Of a stretch of 42,417 bases of DNA, positions 21,222 to 31,837 are shown in pieces. The notes under the pieces were generated by a model. It worked only from the letters and a program-made list of their open reading frames with translations. It was not told where the DNA came from and searched no databases. The DNA comes from Gloeopeniophorella convolvens. Its lineage: Eukaryota; Basidiomycota; Agaricomycetes; Russulales. Numbering within the stretch: the stretch's first letter is position 1; the number at the start of each line of letters is the position of its first letter. The stretch is taken from assembly GCA_022496205.1 (NCBI GenBank), contig WTXD01000116.1, positions 1-42,417 on the forward strand, given 5' to 3'. The translations under genes and the position numbers were made by a program.

Positions 21222-24070
21222 TCACGCCAGCACGCGCTCAAACACATACAAATACGCGAGCCCCTTGAGCACCCGCACGCTCTCCACATCGGCCCTCACG
21301 ACCTTCTCGTCGTTGAACAGCACCCACCCGTGCGCGTCCGTGCGCACGTGGGTGACGTAGTGCCCCGAGTGCACCGACGGGCCCTTGTGCGACACGAACG
21401 CGCGCAGGCGGAAGCGCGCCGGCAGCGTCGCGGACCCCGGCACCGCGGGGGTGGGCGTCTCCACAGCGGTCGGGGCGTCCTCGCCCGTGTCGTCTGGGTG
21501 CGAGAAGAGCCACTCGATTGCGCGCTCGGGGTCGCCGCCCTGCAGGGGCGACACAACACGGCGGGTCAGATGCGGTGGGGAAAGTGGAATAAGCAGGCGT
21601 CGCACCGTCTCGCGCAGGGCTTTTCCCGCCTGTGCGCGCGAGAAGCCCATGTCAGCCAGCAGCGCGACCTGCTCCTCGCTCGCGGGCACGCTCGCGCCCG
21701 CACTGCCCGGAGCCGGCGCGTCGATGTCTAGCCGGCGCGCGCGTTAGTGTGCGGGCCCTAGAGCGGCAAGCGACGGGGCGCGCACGTACCGGGGTCGTCC
21801 ATGTGCGCCAGCAGCCACTCCATCGCAGCCTCGGCGCCCTGGCCCGACGTAGCGCGCAACGCGCGCTCGCACCGCGCGCGCGGGAACCCCATGCCCTCGA
21901 GCTGCGCGAGCGCGTCCGCGTCCACGGGCGGCTCCGCTGCCACGGGCGGGGCGTCGTCCTCGGGGAGCGCGTCCTCGCCGGGCTGCGGACCGTGCCCGAG
22001 GTAGGCGTCGAGCACGAGCGTGTCGTCGTCTGGCAGGACGAGCGGGATGTCTGCGGTGGGTCAGTTCAGTGTTAGAGGGCAGGGAGAGCAGGGGATGGCG
22101 GACCGAGCTTGGTGGGCACCCAGTTCACGAGCTGGAATTTTTTAGCGTGTAGCACGAGCGTCTCGGGGAACGTCGCGAAGCGCGTCTGGCTGTGTATATG
22201 TGCGGCGGTCAGCAGGGGCGCAATGAGCGCGGGGGAGTAAGGCGCGGCGCACCGGGTAGCAGAGACGTCGCGCGCACAGCGCGAGCAGCGGTACTCGAGC
22301 GCCTCGGGCGCCGTAGCGAGCGCAAGGCACTCCTCGAGCGCGACGGGCGCATAGCGCGTGCGGCCCTCCGCGTCTGCGGCCTCCTCGCGCGCGGGAACAG
22401 GCACGCCGAACGCGTCATGCGCGTCGACGCGGTAGCGCACGCCGCCGCACGCGGTGCACTGCAAGCGCTGCTCGAGCGCAAACCCGAACGTCTCCTCCGC
22501 GCCCGGGTCCTGCGGGTGCGCGCGCGCGTAGCGCCGGAGAGACGTGACGAGGTGCGCGAGGAACTCCTCGGCGTCTTGCTGGCGCATCGTCGCGAACTCG
22601 GCGTGCCCGCGCCCGACGAGCGCCTTGAACGACGCGGGGCGCACGCCGTCCTGCACGGCGCCGGGCGCCGGGTGCGCGTAGCGGCCCGAGAGCAGCCCGT
22701 CGGCGAGCTTGTGCAGCTGGCACGCGAGGCACGCCGCGGGGAGGGGCTCGGCGCACGCGGCCCAGTGCTGTGGCGCGCGCGGGGCGCCCCAGCGCGCCTG
22801 GAAGCGCGGCAGCGCAAAGAGGACCTGCAGCACCGAGGCCATGTAGCAGCTACGTGCGGTGAGCACCGTCGCGGACAAGGGAGGCGCGGGGGACGCACCT
22901 GTTGCCGAGGTTCTGCAGGCCCGTGAGGCCGGGGCCGGACACGGGCTCGAGCGCGTTGCCCGACTCGTCGGTGAGCGAAAAGTCGTAGTTCAAGTTGTGC
23001 TCGATCTGCAGCTCGGTCGTGGACCGCTCGGTCTTTTTCTGCGCCGCGACGCTGATGCCGAAGGCGGCGAGGTGCGCGGCGAGCTCCGGGTCGACCTTCG
23101 AGTCGTCGCACGCGTAGCAGTGGATGTCTGCGCGGGCGCGGGCGTCAGCGTTTGTGTGGGCGGGAAGCGGGGCGGGCGGGCGCACCGGCGGCGCCCTCGG
23201 GCGTGATGGTGCCGAGCTTGACGCACACGGGGTGTCCGCTCGCTTCGAAATGCGCGAGCGCGTGGCCGTTGCCGCCGGCGCCGGCGTACAGCTTGCGCCC
23301 GCAGCCCAGCGCGCCGCACGCGAGGCACAACCACAGGTTCTCCTTGAGCTCGCACTGCGCGCAGCTCGCGAGCCCTGCGCGCGCGCGTCAGCGCGCGGCC
23401 ACAGAGGAGAGGAGGAGCGCGCACCGGAGGCGGGGATGGGCCCCGCGGCGTGCTGCGCGAGCGTGAGCGTGTGCTCGCACGGGAGCAGCTCCTCCTCCCA
23501 CGCCTGCACCTCGGCCTGGCGCGCGCTGGTGGGCGCGCGCATGAGCGCGTCGACGAGCGCGCGCGCGGCGGGGACGGCGTCGTCGGGGGCGAGGGCGCCG
23601 GAGCGCCAGTCGCGCAGGGCGAGGGCGTGCGTGTACGCGTCCTCCTCGCGCTCGGCGGCGATCGCGAGCTTCGTCATTTTGGCGGGGGGCTCGGCGTCCT
23701 CGGCCTGGGTGCGCGGGGGGTGAGTGGGACGAGGGAAGCGGGGAGGGGGGTGGGGACGCACGCGCGGGGGCTTGGGGCGCGGGCGGCGCTGGATGTTGAG
23801 CGTGAGCGCGTGGCCGGTTTTTTCGTAGTGGTTGCGGGCGTGGTGGCGGTCGGCGGAGAGGCAGCCGCCGTTGAAGCAGGCGAGGCAGACGTCGATGCCG
23901 CGGGGGTCGTCCTGGCGCGGTCGGTCGGTCAGCGCGTAGGTGTGGCGCTGGCTGAGCGCTGAGGTGCGCACCTGGTTGTCGAAGCACTGGGTGCACTCTT
24001 CTCTGTGCACCGACTGTGCGACCGTTGGCGGTTTGAGGAGGGTGAGGGCGGCAGAGTCTATTGTCGCCAT
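21222..24070 (-). CDS. UBP14: Ubiquitin-specific protease of the UBP14 / USP5 (isopeptidase T) type
   Basis: Ten exons (23972-24070, 23762-23911, 23425-23704, 23186-23374, 22899-23127, 22253-22849, 22104-22189, 21790-22050, 21606-21727, 21222-21539) join in phase to 776 residues, close to the family norm. Domains in order: an N-terminal variant zinc finger (CTQCF, VCLACFNGGC, HHARNHYEKTGHAL; about 26-73); the ubiquitin-tail-binding ZnF-UBP (SCAQCELKENLWLCLACGAL, GGNGHALAHF; about 180-235); the Cys box GLQNLGNSCYMASVLQ with catalytic Cys about 317, created across an intron; two UBA domains (about 570-610 and 650-690) inside the protease; the His box SGHYVTH with His about 731. The enzyme disassembles unanchored polyubiquitin chains in cytosol and nucleus, feeding free ubiquitin back. 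It lies head to head with SSZ1. Third positions are almost all G or C. Confidence 0.95.
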
Positions 24071-24257
24071 CGCGGTCAAGTGTGACTGTAGGTGTTAGTG
24101 TTAGTGTTAGAGTGAGTGTGAGTGAGTGGATGCGATGATAGATCACGGCCGGCGATGGTCCCCATTAGGAAGGAACACCGCCGGGGCAAATTTGGTCTCC
24201 TCCTCGCAACGTTCCTCCTCTTGACTTGAACCCACTCGCAACTCGCAACTCGCAACG
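24071..24257. promoter_or_regulatory. Bidirectional promoter between UBP14 and SSZ1, with short tandem repeat
   Basis: Only 187 bp separate the two divergent ATGs, so both promoters and 5' leaders must overlap here. The interval holds a (GTGTTA)-like repeat at about 24092-24110 followed by GAGTGAGTGTGAGTGAGTG, and three copies of AACTCGC just before the SSZ1 ATG. No TATA box is evident. Confidence 0.6.
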
Positions 24258-26278
24258 ATGCCCGTCGACGTTCCCAACGGCTCTGCCGACGCACCCATCG
24301 AGGTCGCCCCGCAGACCGTCATCGGCATCAACCTTGGCAACGCGTTCGCCTCCATCGCCGTCCTCAACAAGGCACGTCGTCTCCTCGCCGCCCGCTTATC
24401 GCTGCGCTCCTGACCGCCGCGCAGGAGGGCCAGGCAGAGTGCATCGCGAATGAGGACGGCGAGCGCCAGATCGCGTGTGCGATCTCCTTCCACGGCGAGG
24501 AAACGGTGCGTGCCGAGCGACGGCGTCGCCGTCCCGTCCGCGCTCACGCGCCGCGCAGTACATCGGCAACGAGGCCAGGCATCACTTTGTAAAAAACAGC
24601 GCAAACACCATCACCGGCTTCCGCAACCTCCTCGGCAAAAAGTGCGCCCCCCTGCGCCGTGGTATCTCGATGCTGACCCCCCGCGCAGGTTCTCCGAGAT
24701 CCCAAAAGACCGGCCGACGAGCTCGGCGCCGGTCATCCAGCACCCCGAGCAGCCCGACACGCCCGCCTACCGCGTGCAGGTCCTCGCGCCCGCGCCCACG
24801 CCGCTCGCGTCGCCGCCCGCCTCGGCGCTCACCACCAAGACCAACACGCCCGCCGCGTCCGCCGTCGCGACGCCGCGCTCCGAGCCGACGCCCGCCGAGC
24901 GCATCCTCACCCCGCCGACGCGACGACGCTCTTCCTGCGCGCGCTGCTCGCGTCCGCCGAGGCCTTCCTCGGGCGCCCCGTCGACGGCGCGGTGCTCACC
25001 GCGCCCGCGTGGTTCGCGCCGGCGCAGCTGGCCGCGCTGCAGGCCGCCGCCGAGGCGGCGGGCATCCGCGTGCTGCAGCTGCTCGAGGACGCGGGCGCCG
25101 CGTCGCTGTGCGCGCAGACGGCGGCGGGCGCTGCGGACGCGGCGGGCGTCGCGGCGGACCGCACGCAGCTCGTGGTCGACCTGGGCGCGTCGTCGCTCGC
25201 GCTCGCGCTGCTGTCCGTGCGGCAGGGCCTCGTGCACCACCTCGCGCCGCCCGCGCACCACACGGACGTCGGCGGGGACGCGCTGGACGAGCGCCTGCTG
25301 CGCTTCTTCGCGAAGGACTTTACGAAAAAGACGCGCGTGCCGCTCGCGCCCGGCACGCCGGACGACGCGCGCGCCGAGGCGCGCCTGCGCCTCGCGCTGC
25401 TGCACACCAAGCGCACCGTCGCGGCGGGCGGCGGCGGCGGCGCGGCCGCGTGCGCGGTCGAGTCGCTCAAGGACGGGCTCGACTATACCGGCTCGATCAA
25501 CCGCCTGCGCTTCGACATGGAGGCGGCGCCCGTCTACGCGGCCGTCGTCGCGCGCGCGGCGGAGCTCCTTGCACAGGCTGGGCTCGACTGGCTGCACGTC
25601 GACGAGGTCGTCTACGCGGGCGGCACGGCGTGCCTGCCGGGGCTCGACGCGGTGCTCGCCGCGCGGCTGCGCGAGGACGCGCGCAGCCCGTTCGCGGCGG
25701 GCACGGTGGCCGGCGGCGGCGCGGGCGACCCGACGACGCTGCTCGCGCGCGGCGCGGCGCTGCAGGCAAGGCTGCTCGCGCGGGTCGGCGACGCGCGGCT
25801 GCGCGCGGCGTTTGCGCACGGGAGCACGCACGCGGGCGCGCGCGCGACGGCGCGCACCGTCGGGGTGCTGTTTCCTTCTGATGAGCCGGGCGCGGAGGGG
25901 CTCGGCGGGGCGTGGGTCGGCGCGCTGCTGCGCGACACGGCGGTGCCGGCGCGGCGGACGTATGCGGTGGAGGTGGCGCCGGGGCGCGTGGGGCTCGAGG
26001 TGTGGGAGGTGCGCGAGGGCGTGCGGGTCGACACGGTCAAGCCGCCGCGCGACGCGGACTATGAGCCGGACGAGGACGAGGAGGAGGAGGAGGAAGAGGA
26101 GGAGATCGAGGTGCGCGAGCGGACGGTGGAGAAGGGCGCGTTTCTGGGGGCGCTGGCTCTGGACACGCGGGGCGCGTCGCGCGTCGAGGTGCAGATATTG
26201 GTGGGGAGCGACGGGCGGGTGGAGGTGACCGCGCGCGCCGGCGAGGAGAAGAGCGCGCTGGTCGTAGAGGGCATTTGA
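24258..26278 (+). CDS. SSZ1: Ssz1-type Hsp70 of the ribosome-associated complex, with a 1-nt frame break
   Basis: Exons 24258-24371, 24425-24505, 24559-24641 and 24689-26278. Introns are 53, 53 and 47 nt; the first has a GC donor (AAG/GCACGT) and a CTGAC branch. Translation gives VIGINLGNAFASIAVLNK, IANEDGERQIACAISFHGEE, NTITGFRNLLGKKFSEIPKD, LVVDLGASSLALALLSVRQG, TDVGGDALDERLLRFF and VVYAGGTACLPGL, typical of fungal Ssz1. Ssz1 pairs with the J-protein zuotin at the ribosome exit tunnel and stimulates Ssb-type Hsp70 on nascent chains; it has a short C-terminal domain. At about 24910-24917 the frame breaks: ERILTP in one frame must continue as ADATTLFLRALL in another, and one base seems missing in the CCCC run. 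No splice pair explains it. An acidic run (Glu-rich) lies at about 26074-26106. Divergent from UBP14. Confidence 0.88.
24372..24424 (+). other. GC-AG intron in SSZ1
   Basis: The first SSZ1 intron begins AAG/GCACGT and ends GCGCAG/GAG. Only this junction keeps phase between IAVLNK and EGQAECIANEDGE, both well conserved in the family. A CTGACC branch site lies 15-20 nt before the acceptor. GC donors are a known minor class; a GT donor two or more bases later would break the frame. Confidence 0.75.
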
Positions 26279-26352
26279 TTTGCATTGATTACATAATTAA
26301 AACCCGTGGCCAAGTCGCCGCGTCTGTTTGGTTGATATCTCGCCCCATCGCC

Positions 26353-29300
26353 ATGTCGCTCTACTCTGAGCTCGCAAACTGGGACGGCTCACTCACACCC
26401 AACACCGCGCCCTCCCCGCCGCCACGACGACGACCGACGCACCCGCAACGACGACGGCGGCAAAGCCAGACGGCGAGCTGCTCTCTGCGCAGGAGCGCGC
26501 GCTCATGGCGGACATCACCCAGGACCCGGACGACCCAGCCGTCTGGGCGCCCCCCGTGCAGGTTTGCCCGCCTCACTCGTTCGCTCGCTCACTTGCTCAC
26601 CGCGCCGCCTCAGCCCGCCCCCGCACCCCCGCCCGAGCCCGACCGCGCGTCCGTCGCGCCCTCGCCCTTTGCGCCCCCCGCCTCGACGCCCGCCTCAGCC
26701 GCCGACCCCGACCCCGACCCCGACGTCGACGTCGACATGGCCGACGGCACCAGCGACGCGCCGCCCCCCGCACCGCGCACCCCGCTCTTCCTCCCGTCCG
26801 ACTCGGACGACGCGCCGAGCGCACCCGCCGACATCATCTCCATCGCGTCCTCGCCCTCCCCGCCCCCACCCTCCCCAAAAACAAAAGCGAAAGCGAAACG
26901 GAAGCCCCGCCGCGTCGTGCTCGACTGCGTGCTCATCCCGCCCCTCCCCGCCTCTGCCCGCCGCACCGCCTACCGCCCGCTCGCCCCGCGCCCGCTCAAG
27001 CTCAAACCCGCGCCGCCCGCGGCAGGCGACAACGCGGGCCCGCGCTCGCTCGTGCACGCCCTGCGCGGCGCGTTCGCGAACAACGCAGGCCCCGCGGGGC
27101 CCTCCTCCCTGCCCTCCCCCCCGCCGCCGCGCAAGCGGCGCGTCGAGACGGACTCGGACGACGAGTCGGACGAGGAGGAACACGTGCAAGTCGGCGAGGG
27201 CGCGCTCGCGCGCGCGCTGTCGAGCGCGTTTGCGCACAATGCACGGGGCGCGGGGCGCGGGAGGCGGAAGCGCGCGCGCCGCGAGCGCAGTAGCAGCAGC
27301 AGCGTCGCCGTCGTCGAGGACGCGCAGCCCGCAGTGCCTGCGTCGGCGCCGGTGTCGGCGGCGCGGCGCAGCGCGCGGCAGCCGAAGCTCACGCCCAAGG
27401 CGCAGCACCGCGCGCCCGAGACGGACACGGACACGGACCCGGAGGACGACGTGCCGCTCTCTGCACTCGCGCCTGCGCCTGCGCCTGCGCCCGCGCCTGT
27501 GTCCGCGCGCCCGCAGCGCGGCAAGACGCGCGCAAACGACGCGGTCCCGCCCGCCGTGCCGCGGCCAGCGCACACGCCCGCCCGTACGCCCGCCCGCACG
27601 CCCGCCCGCACGCCCACCCGCACGCCCGCGCCCGCCCGCGCGCCGCCCCCGCCCACGCCGCCGCGCGACGTCGACACGCTCGCGGGCCTGCCGCTGCCGA
27701 TCCTCCCCGCGCCGCCACCGACGCACATCGTGATCCCCGCGCGCGCGCTGAGCCACCTGCGCCCGCCGGACCCGCCGCCTGCTTCGTCGCCCGCGCACCG
27801 GCCGGGTTTTCGGGATGAGGGGGCCGCGGCGGGCGCGCGCGGTCTCCTCGCAGCAGCGGGGGAGAGCGCCCTTCAAGTTGGAGGAGGAGGAGTGGACGGG
27901 CCGGCGCCGGTGCCGCCCGATTTGGGGCTTGATCTGGCGCTCGGCGCGCCGTTCGCCGTGCCGGTGCAGGTGCAGGGGCCGGCGTCGGTGCCGGTGCCGG
28001 ATGGGCTCGGGCTGGACCTGGCTATGGACATCGGCCTTGATCTGCACGCGGCGGACGACCTGCACGCGCGCTGGATCGCAGATTGGGCTGCCCCGGGCGA
28101 CTTTGTCGGTGCGCCCCACGCGGGCGCGTATGCCCCGCTCGCCGACGCGCGCGTTGTTAGTAGCGGCGGTGGCGAGGAGCGCCGCGCTGCGCCGGGCGAG
28201 GGCACGATCGACCCCGCCATGCTCGGCGGCGGCGCGCCCTCGCCCCCGCCCGCCTCGGACGCGCGCGACGAAGACAGCGTCGACGACATGCTCATGCTCC
28301 CCCCCGACCGCCGCTCGCCCTCGCCCCCTCCCGCCCCGCGCCCCGCCCCCAACCCCGCCCCGCGCAAACCCAAGCGCAGCCCGCCCCCCGCCGCGCCCCC
28401 CGCGGACCTAATCGCGCTCTCGTTCTGCCACCACTGCCGCCGGCGCACCGCGCGCGCCAAGATGGCCTGCGCGCGCATGCGCGCCGCGGGCGTGCCCTGC
28501 GGCAAGCTCTTCTGCGACCTCTGCATCGAGAAGCGGTGCGTGCGCCGCCCCACCCCCCGCCACCCCGCCGCGGCGGCGCCTGACGCCGGCGCAGGTACCC
28601 CGCGCTCGCGTTTGACGCGTTCGCGACGGCGTTTGTGTGCCCGTATTGTCGCGGGTTTTGCAATTGCTCGCTGTGCGCGCGCGCGCGCGGCGAGGCGTAC
28701 GTCCCGGAGAAGAACGGCGGGTGGCGCCGCTGGGGGCCTGCTGGTGCGCAGCCCGGGCCTGCGGGTGTGCAGGCGCAGCCCGTGGGCGCGCAGGCGGGGC
28801 CCGTGAGTGCGCAGGCGGAGCCTGCGCCAACGGAACCACCAGCGCCCGCGCCCACGCCCATGCCCAAACAAAAACAAAAGCAAAAGCAAACGCACAAGCA
28901 GTCCTCTACCAAGGCAAGCACGAGCACGAGCGCGCGGGGGAAAAAGACAGGCGCGGGGACCAAGCCGCGCCGCGCGCCGCCGCCGCCGCCGCCGCCTGAC
29001 AACGCCGGGTGGCGGATCGCGCCGCGCGAGGTGATCCTCGGCACCGCGCCCTTCTGGACGCCCATCTACTCGTTCGACGGCGAGCGCCTCGACCCCTCTG
29101 TCTTTTTCAACCCCGCACCGCCGCCGCCGTCTGCCTCTGAGTCCGAGTCCACGTCCGAGGAGGAGGAGGAGGAGGAGGAGGAGCGCGCGCCCACCCCCGC
29201 GCCCGCACCACCGCCCAAACGCAAACGCAAGCGCCGCAGGCACGTCTTTGCGGGCGCGCCGCTCCCCGCGTGGGGCCGCGTCGTGCCGCTCCCGCGCGCG

Positions 29301-29552
29301 ACGCCCGCGCCCGCGGGCCGCGCGTACGTCGGGAGCCGCGCGCCGCTGCGCCGCGCCGGGGCGGCGGCCGGCGCGCGGTGGTCGCCGCTCAGCGCGCTCA
29401 CGGCGCTCAGCGACGAGGAGGGGGCGCCGGCGTGGCCGGGCGAGTACGCCGCGCCGGAGGGGCCGCGGCTGTCGCCGGAGGAGGTGCAGCGTGCGATTGG
29501 GGCGGCGCTCGCTGTGGGCGGCGGGCTGGAGGCTATTCTTGGGGCGGCGTAG
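26353..29552 (+). CDS. CDCA7-like zinc-finger protein (zf-4CXXC_R1 domain)
   Basis: Three exons, 26353-26561, 26614-28535 and 28595-29552, about 1030 residues. Most of it is low-complexity Pro/Ala/Ser-rich with acidic and basic patches, and looks disordered. Near residues 670-745, across the second intron (donor CG/GTGCGT, acceptor GCGCAG), lies the cysteine-rich domain: FCHHCRRRT, MACARMRAAGVPCGKLFCDL, CIEKRYPALAFDAF, then FVCPYCRGFCNCSLCARARG. This is the zf-4CXXC_R1 fold of vertebrate CDCA7, whose conserved Arg and Gly positions are mutated in ICF syndrome. CDCA7 partners the HELLS/LSH remodeller in maintaining DNA methylation, so a nuclear chromatin role is inferred. Exon 1 has a frame break near 26412-26420: MSLYSELANWDG in one frame, PDGELLSAQERALMADITQD in another, one base apart in a CCCC run; an ATG at 26505 is an alternative start. 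The gene begins 74 bp after SSZ1. Confidence 0.82.
27580..27650 (+). repeat. Short in-frame tandem repeat (Thr-Pro-Ala-Arg) in the CDCA7-like gene
   Basis: A 12-nt unit of the type CGCCCGCACGCC repeats four to five times and encodes TPARTPARTPARTPTRTP. Nearby, GCGCCT units at about 27471-27500 encode an Ala-Pro run, and GACCCC units at about 26704-26735 encode Asp-Pro repeats. All keep the frame. These are unstable stretches in a disordered region. Confidence 0.8.
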
Positions 29553-29783
29553 TATTAGGGCGGCGCGGTGTGCGCATCGAACTTATAATTTTTTGGATTG
29601 TGTATACGGCGTGGTATCTTCAGTTCGTTACAAAGTAATCGTACAGATTGGGACTTTGACACCCGAGCGGCCCGACTGGTAACTACCTCCCCGGAAGCCT
29701 CGACGGGCCTGCGACGTTCGATTCGTCCCTATAACATAGCACGCCGTGAGCACCGGATATTGACCGCGCAAGCGCAGGGCTAC

Positions 29784-31837
29784 TCACAGCGGCTCGGGCG
29801 GCACGGCGGGCGCCAGCGGCAGCAGCACGCCGTCGTGCGACAGCTTCGGGAACACCTGCAGGCGATCGCGCCCGCACAGATAGTCGACGCGGCTCGGGCC
29901 CTGCCCGAGCTCCTCCTCCGTGCGGCACCGCCGGCGGAACGCCGCGTCGACGCCGCGCTGCTGCTCGGGCGTCAGCTTCGCCCACTCGCGCCGCCGCGAC
30001 GCGCGGCGCAGGTCCGCGCCCACCGCGCGCAGCACGTCCTGCACCGTCACGCCCGTCTCGGGCGGCGCGCCGGGCGCCGCGCGCACGTCGATCTCTGCTG
30101 GGTAGCCTTGGTCGCTCTCGAGGTGCAGTGAGGGCACGGGCGGGTGCACCGCGGGCGCGGTGGTTTCTTCCGGGGGGAGGTCAAAGTCGTGCTCGGGCGG
30201 CTGGGTTGCGGGGTCGAGCTTGAGTAGGTACTTGAGCAGTACTGGGTGGACTACGAGCGGGAGCAGCTCGCCCTGAGCGGGTGCGGGTGGTCAGTGGGCG
30301 TGCGTTGGCGCGCGGGCGGACGGGCGGGCGCACCTCGGTTTCCGCACGCGCGTAGAAGATCGCTTTTGTGTCCTCCGGGACCTCGTTCTCTTCGTCCGCG
30401 ACGAGGATGGCGGCTGCGCGCCGTCAGCCGCGTCTGTGCCTGCGCCGCGCGACGCACCTCCGTTCTCGACGAGCACACCGATCTCGTTTTGCCGGAGAAA
30501 GTTCTCGACCGCGTCGGCGGTCAGGGTCTCCTGCGTGCGCGCGCGCAGAGTGAGCGCGCCGTGCGTGGTGGGGCGTGGTGCGGGGGCGGCGTGCACGCAC
30601 CACCTCCTCGATCAGCTGCAGGTCGTCGTCGTGCGCGATGGCGATCTGCTGGTCCGGGCATTTCTGGCGCGCGTCGCGTGAGCGTCCCGCCAGAGCATCG
30701 TGGGCGCGGCGCGCACCTCGGCGATATAGTCCAACACGCCGACCAGCGGGTCGCGCCACTAGGGTTCAGCAACGCTTCGTTATTTTTTGTTTGTTTGTGG
30801 GGACTGACAGCGCACGCGGCCACGTACAGCAGGGACATCCGGGATTCGCGATACGCTCACCGCCGGGCCTGTTTCTGGCTCGTTGTCGGGGTCGTCGGGC
30901 AGCGGCTCGGCGGCGGCTCGGGCCCTGGTGAAGAACCCCAGGATGCGCTTGGCGCGGAAGCCTCTGATAAACACACATTGGTTCTGCGGCGGATCCGGCT
31001 TGCCACGCCCCCCTGAGCAGGCGCGCGGGCGAAGGAGACGGCGGCGGGCACGCACCAGCTCCCGACTGTTGTGGTACGCGACGCTCTGCACACTCTCCTG
31101 CCCGACATGCCACCCAAAGTTGGCCCCCGCCGCGCCGAACGCCTGGAAGCTCAGCGTGATCTCGGCGTCCATGTCCTCGTTGACGAACGCGGTGGCCGCC
31201 CACGCGCTCGCGACGGTGCACCCGGACACGAGGATGATGTCCTCCATGCGCTCGACGCCGAGCCGGTTCCGCTGCGCAAACGCGAGCCAGTTGTCGCAGT
31301 TGTCGCGCGTGTAGTCCTCGAACGCCTTGGTGCGGATCGCGTCCGCGCGGCGCGCCTCGAACGGGAGCTTCAGCGACGCGCCGAGCTTCCGCCGGCAGCG
31401 GTACGCGACGCTCGCGCCGCCCCCCGCTGGGCTGCGATGGTGGATGTGAGCGGATGCACGGGGAGCGGCGGCGTCCGCGACGGGGCTGGCACTCACGCGC
31501 CCGGCACCTGCGCCTGCGCGCCGATGTTGTGCTCCCTCGTCGACACGTTGCGCGAGTAGTAGTCGCCCTGGCTGAGCCGCGACTCGCGGATGTTCGCGAA
31601 CGGGCCGAGGTTGAGCGGCTCGTAGCTCGGGTTGCCGAGCGTCTGGTTGGAGGGGTCGTCCGCGGGGAGCAGCACGTTGAACATGCGGAAAAAGTAGCCC
31701 TCGCTCAGGTAGCCGACGTCGCCCACCTGGACGCAGTCGTAGATGTTGGCGGGGTCGGGCTCCCAGAGGGCGCAGCCGTGATAGAGCGAGGCGAGCTGCT
31801 CGCGGTACACGTTGTAGTGAGCGGGCGGCGGCGGCAT
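29784..31837 (-). CDS. Basidiomycete orphan protein with C-terminal DUF6699-like segment
   Basis: Eight exons (31497-31837, 31056-31431, 30828-30983, 30717-30758, 30601-30663, 30458-30530, 30334-30413, 29784-30272) join in phase to 539 residues; introns are 44-72 nt. The N-terminal 250 residues (YREQLASLYHGCALWEPDPA, GDVGYLSEGYFFRMFNVLLP, MEDIILVSGCTVASAWAATA, NQCVFIRGFRAKRILGFF) belong to a family I recognise as repeatedly present in mushroom genomes and without known function. A middle stretch reads IAIAHDDDLQLIEEV and NFLRQNEIGVLVENG. The last exon (HPVLLKYLLKLDP, then TVQDVLRAVGADLRRASRRR and RVDYLCGRDRLQVF) resembles DUF6699. No signal peptide or catalytic motif stands out. An upstream exon (MDS, ATG at 31979) could splice in phase but sits too close to a TATA element. 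The function is unknown; I do not propose one. Confidence 0.8.

Noticed and set aside
22192..22926. Plus-strand 244-codon frame across the deubiquitinase gene
   Set aside because: Arg/Ala/Glu-rich shadow of conserved protease exons on the other strand.
24767..25831. Minus-strand 354-codon frame across SSZ1
   Set aside because: Arg/Ala-rich translation typical of alternate frames in very G+C-rich DNA; the plus strand carries the conserved Hsp70.
26695..28119. Minus-strand 474-codon frame across the CDCA7-like gene
   Set aside because: Arg/Gly-rich low-complexity shadow; the plus-strand frame leads into the zinc-finger domain.
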